Shown here one piece after another: positions 1-6,449 of a stretch of 12,965 nucleotides of DNA. The notes under the pieces were generated by a model. The model saw only the letters and a program-made list of their open reading frames with translations, was not told where the DNA came from and made no database searches. Positions within the stretch are counted from its first letter, which is position 1. Every line of letters begins with the position of its first letter. The DNA comes from Ignavibacteria bacterium (lineage in GTDB: Bacteria > Bacteroidota > Ignavibacteria > SZUA-365). The stretch covers positions 1 to 12,965 of the forward strand of contig JADKJW010000029.1 of the NCBI GenBank assembly GCA_016720835.1. The letters run 5' to 3'. The position numbers and the translations under genes were made by a program.

Positions 1-14
1 CGAAATTCTGGATC

Positions 15-755
15 ATGCGCCGTGCGCTTTCCATCTCGATACGCCGACGGATCATTCCACTTGGAGGATGCTCGCGCCCGCTGACCTGCGAACGTTCGGG
101 TGGACGCCGAACGCCGCCCGATCCGTACACGGAGATACAGGTTTCACGTTTCGACCCGGGAAGGATCTCCGACAATGTCCACTACGACATCGTGTTTGTC
201 GATTCGGTCACCCTCACACGTGCCGTGAAGCGGGAAGCTGACTACAAGGGCATGGGCCCTCAATACAGTACGAACGATGGCCGGATGGTCGAGGTGATGA
301 AAATTATCTCAGGTGTAAACTATATCCGAGAATACAACCTCGTCTGGTACGTGGAAGCGACGGACGGACTGTACACAACGTACAGCAATCAGAATGATCC
401 GCTTCCCTCCAGGCGGAATGGTCATCATCTCTTCCTGAAGATAGAACCTGGTGAGACCGGCATCGAGGAACTTCCGAAGTTCTTCGAACTCGGACAGTGC
501 CATCCGAATCCATTCCACAGTTCAACAGTGATACGATACACGTTGCCGAGACCTGCGCATGTCACTCTGGCGGTATTTGACCTGCTCGGGACGCGCGTGA
601 AGACGCTGGTCAGTGACATGACGGACAGCGGCGCGCACACCATCAGCTGGGACGGTAGCGACGAGGCGGGCCGGCGCCTTCCCTCGGGCACGTACGTGGT
701 CAGAATGACCGCGGGCGAATTCGTGCAGACGCGGGTGCTGATGTTGATGAAGTAG
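15..755 (+). CDS. T9SS-exported protein, 3' fragment, probable frameshift
   Basis: C-terminal part of a secreted or cell-surface protein of unknown function. The last ~85 residues form a T9SS type A sorting domain: CHPNPFHSSTVIRYTLP, then VFDLLGTRVKTL, then WDGSDEAGRRLPSGTYVVRM and the terminal VLMLMK. In this family the domain directs export through the type IX secretion system and is usually cleaved or anchored at the surface. The stretch at about 130-440 (PYTEIQVSRFDPGRISDNV..., YNLVWYVEATDG) looks beta-rich, like an Ig or Fn3 fold, but I cannot name it. The ATG at 15 is unlikely to be the true start. Codons 1-35 in this frame are Arg-rich and not protein-like, whereas frame 2 is open from base 2 to 241 and reads sensibly (APADLRTFGWTPNAA) until about 120. 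The gene therefore probably began upstream of the window and carries an indel near 105-125. Sorting domain is certain; the upstream reconstruction is inference. Confidence 0.75.
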   Translation: MRRALSISIRRRIIPLGGCSRPLTCERSGGRRTPPDPYTEIQVSRFDPGRISDNVHYDIVFVDSVTLTRAVKREADYKGMGPQYSTNDGRMVEVMKIISGVNYIREYNLVWYVEATDGLYTTYSNQNDPLPSRRNGHHLFLKIEPGETGIEELPKFFELGQCHPNPFHSSTVIRYTLPRPAHVTLAVFDLLGTRVKTLVSDMTDSGAHTISWDGSDEAGRRLPSGTYVVRMTAGEFVQTRVLMLMK

Positions 756-792
756 TGCCTGAAACTCCCCTGTTCGGGGCGTTTGTTACTCA

Positions 793-828
793 TGTCCACG
801 CGCTGGACACGATCATGAAACGTGTCCA
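793..828 (+). terminator. Hairpin(s) downstream of the T9SS gene
   Basis: TGGACACG (804-811) pairs perfectly with CGTGTCCA (821-828) across a 9-nt loop. A competing hairpin forms between TGTCCA (793-798) and TGGACA (804-809) across a 5-nt loop. It lies about 40 nt after the stop codon at 755 and may end transcription of that gene. No T tract follows, so an intrinsic terminator is only a possibility. Confidence 0.3.
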
Positions 829-854
829 ATGTTTACGATATACAATCGCTGGGA

Positions 855-944
855 AACGAATGGGACGGCAGCGACGATGCGAGCCGGCGCCTGCCGTCGG
901 GGAGCTACTTGCTGCCATTGACAGAGGCGTATTTGAAGATCAGG
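855..944 (+). pseudogene. Degraded duplicate of a T9SS sorting-domain segment
   Basis: Bases 861-908 match 648-695 of the preceding gene at 40 of 48 positions and translate as WDGSDDASRRLPSGSY against WDGSDEAGRRLPSGTY. Most differences fall at third codon positions, so the two diverged while coding. The frame continues as LLPLTEAYLKIR, which lines up with the GEFVQTR region, but there is no start codon, no HPNPF segment and no proper tail. It is a remnant of a paralogous or tandemly duplicated sorting domain that ends at the hairpin element beginning at 956. Confidence 0.6.
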
Positions 945-955
945 AGTAGTGCCGT

Positions 956-1122
956 CCACGAACTCACCCCAAACCCCTCTCTTGGAAAGAGAGGGGCCTT
1001 CCAGTTCGAGAGACATTTCGTTACGACGACACCAGCGCGAGCATCCAGAAACATTGAAAGCGGTTTTCTCTTCCTCCCCCTTCCCTTTTCAAGGGAAGGG
1101 GGCTGGGGGGATGAGTTCGTGG
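956..1122. repeat. REPIN/MITE-like element of two inverted hairpins
   Basis: Non-coding element of about 167 bp bounded by a perfect 11-bp inverted repeat, CCACGAACTCA (956-966) and TGAGTTCGTGG (1112-1122). Inside each end is a C-rich spacer and a perfect hairpin. The left one is CCCCTCTCTT (974-983), loop GGA, AAGAGAGGGG (987-996). The right one is CCCCCTTCCCTT (1076-1087), loop TTC, AAGGGAAGGGGG (1091-1102). The two halves are members of one repeat unit in opposite orientation, which is the layout of REPINs and small MITEs. Such elements have no protein and are moved in trans by a transposase encoded elsewhere; no such enzyme is visible here. The structure is seen directly; mobility is inference. 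Confidence 0.7.
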
Positions 1123-1184
1123 CAACTCCCAACGTTGATGTCACTTCCGACGATAATGGGACGCCGTCCAATGAGTGACTCAGG

Positions 1185-1235
1185 ATGGTGGCGGGCGATG
1201 TCGTGCAGACGCGGGTGCTGACGTTGATGAAGTGA
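1185..1235 (+). pseudogene. Second degraded T9SS sorting-domain tail
   Basis: The 51 bases ending in TGA match 705-755, the very end of the first gene, at 43 of 51 positions; within 1201-1233 only one base differs over 33. It encodes MVAGDVVQTRVLTLMK followed by a stop, against MTAGEFVQTRVLMLMK. In the same frame there is a stop just upstream (1176-1178), so no gene leads into it. Together with 855-944 it shows that the 3' end of a sorting-domain gene was copied and then broken, with the hairpin element in between. Confidence 0.6.
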
Positions 1236-1415
1236 GCCGTTTCACGGGTCATTCATCGCAACATCGACGAGATGCTGCACGAACTTCTCGCGCGTGTTCC
1301 CGCCGCCCTCGCGGCCGCGGAGCGCTCGCTTCCGAAGCGCTTCCCTGCTGATACTGCGCATCCCATCCTTGACGGTGTGAGAAAGGCGGCGAGTCAATTG
1401 GGAGGGACGAAGTAA
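1236..1415 (+). pseudogene. HipA-kinase-like C-terminal remnant
   Basis: The open frame directly after the TGA at 1233-1235 has no convincing start; the first ATG is at 1272. It encodes about 59 residues ending in TAA at 1413: IDEMLHELLARVPAALAAAE, then LPKRFPADTAHPILDGVRKAASQLGG. Two helices joined by an LPxxFP...I.DG(V/L) segment resemble the extreme C-terminus of HipA-family serine/threonine kinases, toxins of type II toxin-antitoxin systems that phosphorylate glutamyl-tRNA synthetase. The kinase core is absent, so this would be a non-functional 3' remnant. The match comes from memory of the family and is short. The neighbouring toxin-antitoxin locus makes it plausible but does not prove it. 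Confidence 0.35.
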
Positions 1416-1498
1416 ATCGGAGAATGCGGACCTGTTCCGGATCGATTGTCTTGTTGCAACTTCAGGCTGAAGCGCGGCTGTCGAGAAGAGTTGCAATG

Positions 1499-1529
1499 TT
1501 GACAAGTTGTAGCCTAATGGCTACATTCG
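1499..1529 (+). promoter_or_regulatory. Promoter with palindromic operator for the TA locus
   Basis: TTGACA (1499-1504) is followed after 17 nt by TACATT (1522-1527). Read as a Bacteroidota promoter it is TTG, 20 nt, TACATTCG, one base from TAnnTTTG. A perfect palindrome, TGTAGCC (1508-1514), TAAT, GGCTACA (1519-1525), fills the spacer and overlaps the -10 region. This is the position expected of an operator through which the downstream HTH antitoxin would repress its own transcription. Transcription would begin at about 1534, almost at the ATG of the toxin remnant, implying a very short or absent leader. Confidence 0.55.
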
Positions 1530-1533
1530 TGTC

Positions 1534-1613
1534 ATGTACGAGATTCGTAAGACCGACATCTTCGCCAATCAAAAGATATTCGACAAGCCATGAAAATGGC
1601 TGAAAACATATGA
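1534..1613 (+). pseudogene. Internally deleted RelE/HigB-type toxin
   Basis: The ATG at 1534 begins MYEIRKTDIFA, the usual N-terminus of RelE/ParE-superfamily 'addiction module killer' proteins (about 95-100 aa; mRNA interferases). After about 11 codons, reading in the next frame from 1566 gives QSKDIRQAMKMAENI and TGA at 1611-1613, the usual C-terminus of the same family, normally preceded by LLCGGDKS. About 70 codons carrying the beta-sheet core and active site are missing, and the join near 1564-1568 is out of frame, so translation from 1534 stops at 1591. The stop at 1611 lies 7 nt before the antitoxin ATG, the normal operon spacing. The toxin is certainly dead if the family assignment is right. 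Confidence 0.65.
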
Positions 1614-1620
1614 GGCATGT

Positions 1621-1920
1621 ATGGGCAAACTGAAGACATCGAAATTCGACGTGGCAGAACATCTCCGGACTTCCGAGGAAAGGGCAGCGTACCTGGAGGC
1701 GTGCATCGAAGAAGCACCGCACGACGCGGCATTCATCGCGAAGGCATTGGGCGACATTGCTCGAGCGAAGGGTATGAGTCAGGTGGCGGTCGATGCCGGT
1801 CTCTCACGCGAGAGTCTGTACAAGGCGCTCTCCGGTGACCGCAGTCCGGATTTCGATACTATCCTGCGAGTCATGTCAGCGCTTGGACTTCGCCTGCATG
1901 CCGGAACTGGACCAGCATGA
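1621..1920 (+). CDS. HigA-like addiction-module antidote (antitoxin), Xre-type HTH
   Basis: Intact 99-residue protein of the addiction-module antidote family that partners RelE/HigB toxins. Residues 1-45 (KLKTSKFDVAEHL, then YLEACIEEAPHDAAFIAKALGDIARAKG) match the family's N-terminal toxin-contact region. Residues ~52-90 (MSQVAVDAGLSRESLYKALS, then FDTILRVMSALGLRLHA) form a helix-turn-helix of the lambda-repressor/Xre type. GAGG at 1612-1615 is a fitting ribosome binding site for the ATG at 1621; an ATG at 1617 is out of frame. It is the second gene of the operon and probably represses the promoter at 1499-1529. Because the toxin is internally deleted, it is now an orphan antitoxin, which may persist as a regulator or as protection against related toxins. 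Function is by family; orphan status is seen in the sequence. Confidence 0.85.
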   Translation: MGKLKTSKFDVAEHLRTSEERAAYLEACIEEAPHDAAFIAKALGDIARAKGMSQVAVDAGLSRESLYKALSGDRSPDFDTILRVMSALGLRLHAGTGPA

Positions 1921-1991
1921 GACCGTGCTGCTATTCGTGTACCGGCGTTTGGATGTATGATCCTGCGCGGCGGGTATTCAACCTGAAACGC

Positions 1992-2010
1992 GCGGTATTC
2001 TGAATACCGC
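1992..2010. terminator. Hairpin between convergent genes
   Basis: GCGGTATTC (1992-2000), T, GAATACCGC (2002-2010) is a perfect 9-bp inverted repeat with a minimal loop, so in practice about 7-8 bp of stem. It lies between the antitoxin stop (1920) and the stop of the large minus-strand gene (2016-2018), where a bidirectional terminator is expected. A partial copy, GCGGGTATTCA, occurs at 1970-1980. No strong T tract is present on either side. Confidence 0.45.
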
Positions 2011-2015
2011 TCCGA

Positions 2016-5000
2016 TCACTTCACCAGAAAGATCGTCGCTCCCGCGCTCATCGTCGGACTGCGCAGCACCACGCGATAGACGCCGGAAGCCAGCGCGCTC
2101 GCGTCGAATGTGACGCGCCCGCTGCCCGCGTCACGCGGACCGTCCAGCAGCGTCGCCACTTCCCTGCCGAGGGCGTCGAGCACCAGGAGCTGCGCGGGAC
2201 CGGATTCGACCAGCGTGTATTCGACGACGGTGGCGGCGTTGAAGGGGTTGGGATGCGCCGTGACGCCGAAGTGCGCGCCTTCGATGAAGAGGCGCGCGCC
2301 ACCCTCGCGGCAGACGGTGAGCAGAAACTCGCCGTCCGCCGTGACGACACGGGCATTCGTATCCGCCCACACGAAATTCGTCAGCCGCAGCGCCGTGCGG
2401 TCGGAGTCGCCGAGCAGGGCGGTGAAAGTCATTTCCGACAACGGCGTCTGATTATCGGCGTAGCTCCCGACGAAGGGAATGACGCGCTCTTGGCCCTGAA
2501 TGCTTCCCGTCGGCGTATTTCCTGACGGGAAGAGCAGGCTCCTGTTGAAGCGCAGTTCGGCGGTGAAGTCCGTTCGCGAGAGCGCCGCGATGTTGCTCTG
2601 CGCGGCGAGGCGCACGGGCACGATGACGCGCTCTCCCGGCGCGGCCTGCAGCACGGGAAGCGCGACAGTGGTGAGGATGGAGACTGATTTCACGAAATCG
2701 ATCGGATCCGATTCCGCGCGGCAGCCATTCGCGTCGGTGATGCGCACGGTGTAGCGGCCGTCGATGGCCACGATGATCGACCGTGTGGTCGATCCCGTCG
2801 GCGCGTTGTCTCTCATCCACGAATACGACGCCGCGGGCGTGGATGTCAGCGTGTCGCCGCTGCGCGTGATGCGCGGAATCACAGGATCGGGAAACAGCGC
2901 GACGGGGTGCTCGGGAGAAGCGCCTGTGCAATTGTTGCCGTCGGTCACGATGACATGATAGCTCCCCGCGGAGGCCACGCGCAGGAATCGCGCGGACGAG
3001 AGAGATGCCCCGGACGCCGAGCGCCACTCGTAGCGCGCGTATCCCGGCCCGGCATCCAGCAGCGCCGTATCGCCGGGACAGATCGCATCGGGACCAATGA
3101 TGACGGGCATGGGAAGCGGATTGGCCGTCGCCGTGAAGACAGGCGACGTCTTCGAACAGCCGCTGCTGTCCGTGACGGTGACGTTCACTTCCCCGCTCCG
3201 CCCGATGCGCAGAAATCGCGTCGCGCCGAGTGCCGTTCCGGAGCCGTCACGCCAGTCATAAGATGCGTACCCTGCGCCGGCGTCCAGCGTTGTGCTGTCG
3301 CCCGCGCAGAAGACCGCGCGTCCCGAGATCGACGGGCTCGGCGGAGGCAGGAGGCGCACGTCCAGCGTGTCGGAGGCGCTGCATTCGTCCTGCGTGACGG
3401 TGACGATGACGCGGCCCGACGAGGCGTTGTTCCACAGCACGGCGATGCGGTCCGTGCCGTCGCCGTTCGTGATGCTGCCGTTGGAGACCTGCCATGCGAA
3501 CTGCGCGCTCACCGGCGGGGTGACGCGGTACACGGCAGCGCCCTCCGCGCATGCGACGGGCGGACCGTCGATGTGCGGCATCGGCGAAGGAAGCGCGGTG
3601 ACGGTCACCGGCGGCGAGATCCCGCTGCAGCCGTTCGCGTCCGTGACCGTAAGAGTATACACGCCACTCCGCTTCGCCACGATGGCTGATGCGGAATCGA
3701 TCACCACTCCGCCCGCGTCGCGCCAAGCATAGGTTGCGTACGGTGCACCGGACCGCAGCGTGACGCTGTCGCCCGCGCAGAAGCGCAGCGGGCCGGAAGC
3801 GAGAATCACGGGCTGCGGTTTCGGGTTCACCATCAACACATGCGTTGCCGTGCCGCTGCAGCCTCCGTCGTCCCTCACCGTGAGCGTGCATTGCGCTGCG
3901 TTTGCGAGGCGGAGGGTGCGTGCAGTACCGAGAATCGCGTCCGCGCCGTCCTTCCATTCATATGACACGTAGCCGTCCCCCGCATCGAGCAGGGCCGTGT
4001 CGCCCTCGCAGATGCGCGTCGGACCGATGATGACGGGCGCGAGCTCCGTGCCTATTGTCACTTCCATCGATGCCGTGCCCGCGCAGCCGGCCTGTGCCGG
4101 AGTCACCGTCACCGAGATTCTGGCGCTTCCCGCCGCATCCCATCGCACGCGCAACGTGGCGGTCCCGTCGCCGGAGAGGATACTGCCATTGCTCACGGAC
4201 CATGCGTACGCGCCGGGAATGCTGTCGCGCACGCGGTAGGTGGCGGTGGATTGTGTGCACACCGTGGTGGGGCCTGTAATTCCGATGGTCGGAGGAGGAT
4301 CCACCGTCACCCGTACGGGCAGGGATTCTCCTTCGCAGCCGAGCGAGTCGCGCACGCGGACGAGGTACAGTCCGCTCCTGCGCGCGACGATGCTCCGCGT
4401 CGTTTCTCCTCCGCTCCACCGGTACGAGGCGAACGGATCGCGCGTTTCGAGCAGGACGCTGTCGCCCTCGCAGAAGCGCGTCGGGCCGCTCGCGCGGATC
4501 GACACGTCGAGCGAGGTGACCGTGACCATGATGTCTTGTGATCGCGCCACGCAGCCCAGCGCGTCACGGCCCTCCACCGCGTACGTTCCGCTGTCCTTGA
4601 CCGCAATACTCCGGCCCATCCGCCCGTCCGACCACCGGTAGGAAACGAAGCCGGTATCCGCTTCCAGAAACACGCTGTCTCCTTCGCAGATGCTCGTCGG
4701 ACCCAGCGCCCGCACGGCGAGCGGTGGCGCTGGCAGCACCGTCACACGGAGCGAGTCGCGGCCCGTGCAGCCGACGGAATCCGTCACCTCCACGACGTAG
4801 ACTCCCGTTGCGGAGGGTTTCGCCGTCGAGGTCCGCCCGGACGGGTTCGACACGTTCGCGCCCGTCCAGGAATACGTGTACGGCGGACGTCCGCCTTGTG
4901 CCTGCGCGCGCAGGTTCACCGTGGCGCTGCCGCACACGGTCGTATCGGCGCCCGCGAGCGCCAGCGGCGGAATCGATTCGGGGATCAGCACCGAGTCTTC

Positions 5001-6449
5001 GGCCCAGCAGCCGTTGTTCATTGTCGCCTTCACGCGGTACAGTCCGCCGCGCGTGATGACGATGTCCTCGGTCTTCGCGCCGGTGTTCCACTGCACGCTC
5101 GCGTAGCCCTTCGCGACGCGCAGGCCGAGCGGGGTTCCGAGGCACAGGATGTTGGCATCCCTCTCGATGAGCAACTGCGGGAAGTGCCGGACCTTGACGG
5201 TGAGCATGGCAGTCGTCGTGCAGTTGCTGCTGTCGAGCATCACGGACACCGTCACGCTTCCGTCTCCGTCCTGCGTCCAGCGCACCACCGCGCTGTCGCC
5301 CACCTGCAGCTGCAACTCTCCGCCGACGATGGTCCACGTGGCGGTGCATTGCGGAGGGATGGCGGCGCGGTAGGTCCGTTTCTCGAACTGGCACGCCGTC
5401 AGCGCGCCTGTCAGCGACACGGCAGGCAGCGGATGCGCCGTCACTTCCACCAATTCTGAGGTATCCGCGCAACCGGCGGCGTTGGTGGCAATGACCCGGT
5501 ACCGGCCGCCTCGGCGGACGATGAGATCCGCCGTCGTGTCGCCGGTGGACCACAGATAGCTCTTGAGACCGGGGGTCGCGTGGAGGATGACGGAATCGCC
5601 GTCGCAGAAGGGCTTCGGGAACATCGGAATGATGCCGACCGCGGGCGGATCGACAATCGACACCTGCACGGGCGGCGACCAGACGCGGCACCCGGCGGGC
5701 GAGGTCACGATCACCCGGTAGCTTCCCGAGTCGCTGACCGGCAGTTGCGGCGCCGTCCCGACCGGTCCGAATCCGTCCTTCTCCCATGCGTAGGTCCACT
5801 CCGCGGACGAGTCGGCGCTGAGCGTGATCGCATGCCCCCTGCACAGCGCGATGGGGCCGGGAGGAACGATGACCGCGACAGGCCTTGGATAGATGGTGAA
5901 CGGTGGCGTCGGCGAGCCCGTGACGCGCGGGATCGTCGATACGACGCGGAGACGATACGCGGTTCCGAACGGCGCATTCACGGGCAGTACCACGGGGATG
6001 GGTGTCGCGGTGTATCCGCCGATGCGTCCGACTTCCACGGGCGCATCGAAGAAGCCATTCTCGTTGGAGAGCTGGACGATGAATTCGTTGGCGTCGGCAT
6101 ACGATCCGGCGATGATGAAATCGACGGACAGCGTGTCGCCCGCGCAGTACGCCTGCCCGACGGGCAGCGTGGCGATGCCCCACGACATCGAGCCGAATTT
6201 CGCAAGGAACGCGTCCTCTCCCCCGCCGCCGTGCGACTGCTGCCAGGATCGGCCATAGGCGATGTGATCCGTGGCTTTCGTGAAGCCACTGACGTAGATG
6301 TTGTCCGCCACATCGACGGCGAGTCCCACTTCGCTCGCCACCCAGTAATAGCCCGCCTCCGTCTCCGCGGCGCCGAAGTATGTGGCCCAGAGGCGGCGCC
6401 GGCATTCCGGCGCCATCTGGACGAGGAAGATGTTCTGGTCGCCGATCAA
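2016..6449 (-). CDS. Giant T9SS surface protein, C-terminal piece (SBBP end, Ig/PKD repeats, sorting domain)
   Basis: Downstream part of a split gene, 1477 codons if started at the TTG at 6449, which is unlikely to be a real start. Residues 1-90 finish an SBBP-type repeat series (RLWATYFG, DAFLAKFG). Residues ~95-187 are a beta-sandwich with GDTLSVDF, FIVQLSNENGFF and AYRLRVVSTIP. Residues ~188-1255 hold about 14 Ig/PKD-like repeats. Next comes a ~125-residue domain (ALPVLQAAPGERVIVPVRL, FTAELRFNRSLLFP) that resembles cohesin-like beta-sandwiches. Residues ~1395-1477 are a T9SS type A sorting domain (AHPNPFNAATVVEYTL, VLDALGREVATLLDG, LASGVYRVVLRS, ending ATIFLVK). The protein would be exported by the type IX system and displayed or released; an adhesive or matrix role is inference. 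The upstream half of the same gene is in another frame (see 6455-8490). Confidence 0.85.
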   Translation of the reverse strand: MIGDQNIFLVQMAPECRRRLWATYFGAAETEAGYYWVASEVGLAVDVADNIYVSGFTKATDHIAYGRSWQQSHGGGGEDAFLAKFGSMSWGIATLPVGQAYCAGDTLSVDFIIAGSYADANEFIVQLSNENGFFDAPVEVGRIGGYTATPIPVVLPVNAPFGTAYRLRVVSTIPRVTGSPTPPFTIYPRPVAVIVPPGPIALCRGHAITLSADSSAEWTYAWEKDGFGPVGTAPQLPVSDSGSYRVIVTSPAGCRVWSPPVQVSIVDPPAVGIIPMFPKPFCDGDSVILHATPGLKSYLWSTGDTTADLIVRRGGRYRVIATNAAGCADTSELVEVTAHPLPAVSLTGALTACQFEKRTYRAAIPPQCTATWTIVGGELQLQVGDSAVVRWTQDGDGSVTVSVMLDSSNCTTTAMLTVKVRHFPQLLIERDANILCLGTPLGLRVAKGYASVQWNTGAKTEDIVITRGGLYRVKATMNNGCWAEDSVLIPESIPPLALAGADTTVCGSATVNLRAQAQGGRPPYTYSWTGANVSNPSGRTSTAKPSATGVYVVEVTDSVGCTGRDSLRVTVLPAPPLAVRALGPTSICEGDSVFLEADTGFVSYRWSDGRMGRSIAVKDSGTYAVEGRDALGCVARSQDIMVTVTSLDVSIRASGPTRFCEGDSVLLETRDPFASYRWSGGETTRSIVARRSGLYLVRVRDSLGCEGESLPVRVTVDPPPTIGITGPTTVCTQSTATYRVRDSIPGAYAWSVSNGSILSGDGTATLRVRWDAAGSARISVTVTPAQAGCAGTASMEVTIGTELAPVIIGPTRICEGDTALLDAGDGYVSYEWKDGADAILGTARTLRLANAAQCTLTVRDDGGCSGTATHVLMVNPKPQPVILASGPLRFCAGDSVTLRSGAPYATYAWRDAGGVVIDSASAIVAKRSGVYTLTVTDANGCSGISPPVTVTALPSPMPHIDGPPVACAEGAAVYRVTPPVSAQFAWQVSNGSITNGDGTDRIAVLWNNASSGRVIVTVTQDECSASDTLDVRLLPPPSPSISGRAVFCAGDSTTLDAGAGYASYDWRDGSGTALGATRFLRIGRSGEVNVTVTDSSGCSKTSPVFTATANPLPMPVIIGPDAICPGDTALLDAGPGYARYEWRSASGASLSSARFLRVASAGSYHVIVTDGNNCTGASPEHPVALFPDPVIPRITRSGDTLTSTPAASYSWMRDNAPTGSTTRSIIVAIDGRYTVRITDANGCRAESDPIDFVKSVSILTTVALPVLQAAPGERVIVPVRLAAQSNIAALSRTDFTAELRFNRSLLFPSGNTPTGSIQGQERVIPFVGSYADNQTPLSEMTFTALLGDSDRTALRLTNFVWADTNARVVTADGEFLLTVCREGGARLFIEGAHFGVTAHPNPFNAATVVEYTLVESGPAQLLVLDALGREVATLLDGPRDAGSGRVTFDASALASGVYRVVLRSPTMSAGATIFLVK
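2690..5888 (-). repeat. Array of about 14 Ig/PKD-like protein repeats
   Basis: Tandem units of about 70-85 codons. The common unit reads GP..(I/F)C.GDSV.L......Y.WS.G.....I.V..SG.Y.V.V.D..GC, with one Cys near the start and one near the end, which could form a disulfide. Three units (near 5450-5230, 4280-4045 and 3585-3355) are instead PKD-like: they begin with a C but have no CxGD and contain a TW.I/AW.VSNG.I..GDGT..VRW segment. The last unit (ending near 2690) has lost its first Cys. Units near 3970-4040 and 3040-3115 are still alike at DNA level (both contain a GGACC.ATGATGACGGGC stretch), which points to recent internal duplication. Confidence 0.75.

Noticed and set aside
956..1122. Possible CRISPR repeats or rho-independent terminators
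   Set aside because: There are only two units, in inverted orientation, with no regular spacers and no flanking gene ends or T tracts; the terminal inverted repeat fits a REPIN/MITE-like element better.
1242..1505. Minus-strand open frame of 87 codons
   Set aside because: It is antisense to the HipA-like tail and to the TA promoter, and has no recognisable features.
2690..5888. Possible diversity-generating or recombinational cassette in the repeat region
   Set aside because: No template repeat, reverse transcriptase or adenine-biased variation is visible; ordinary tandem domain duplication explains it.
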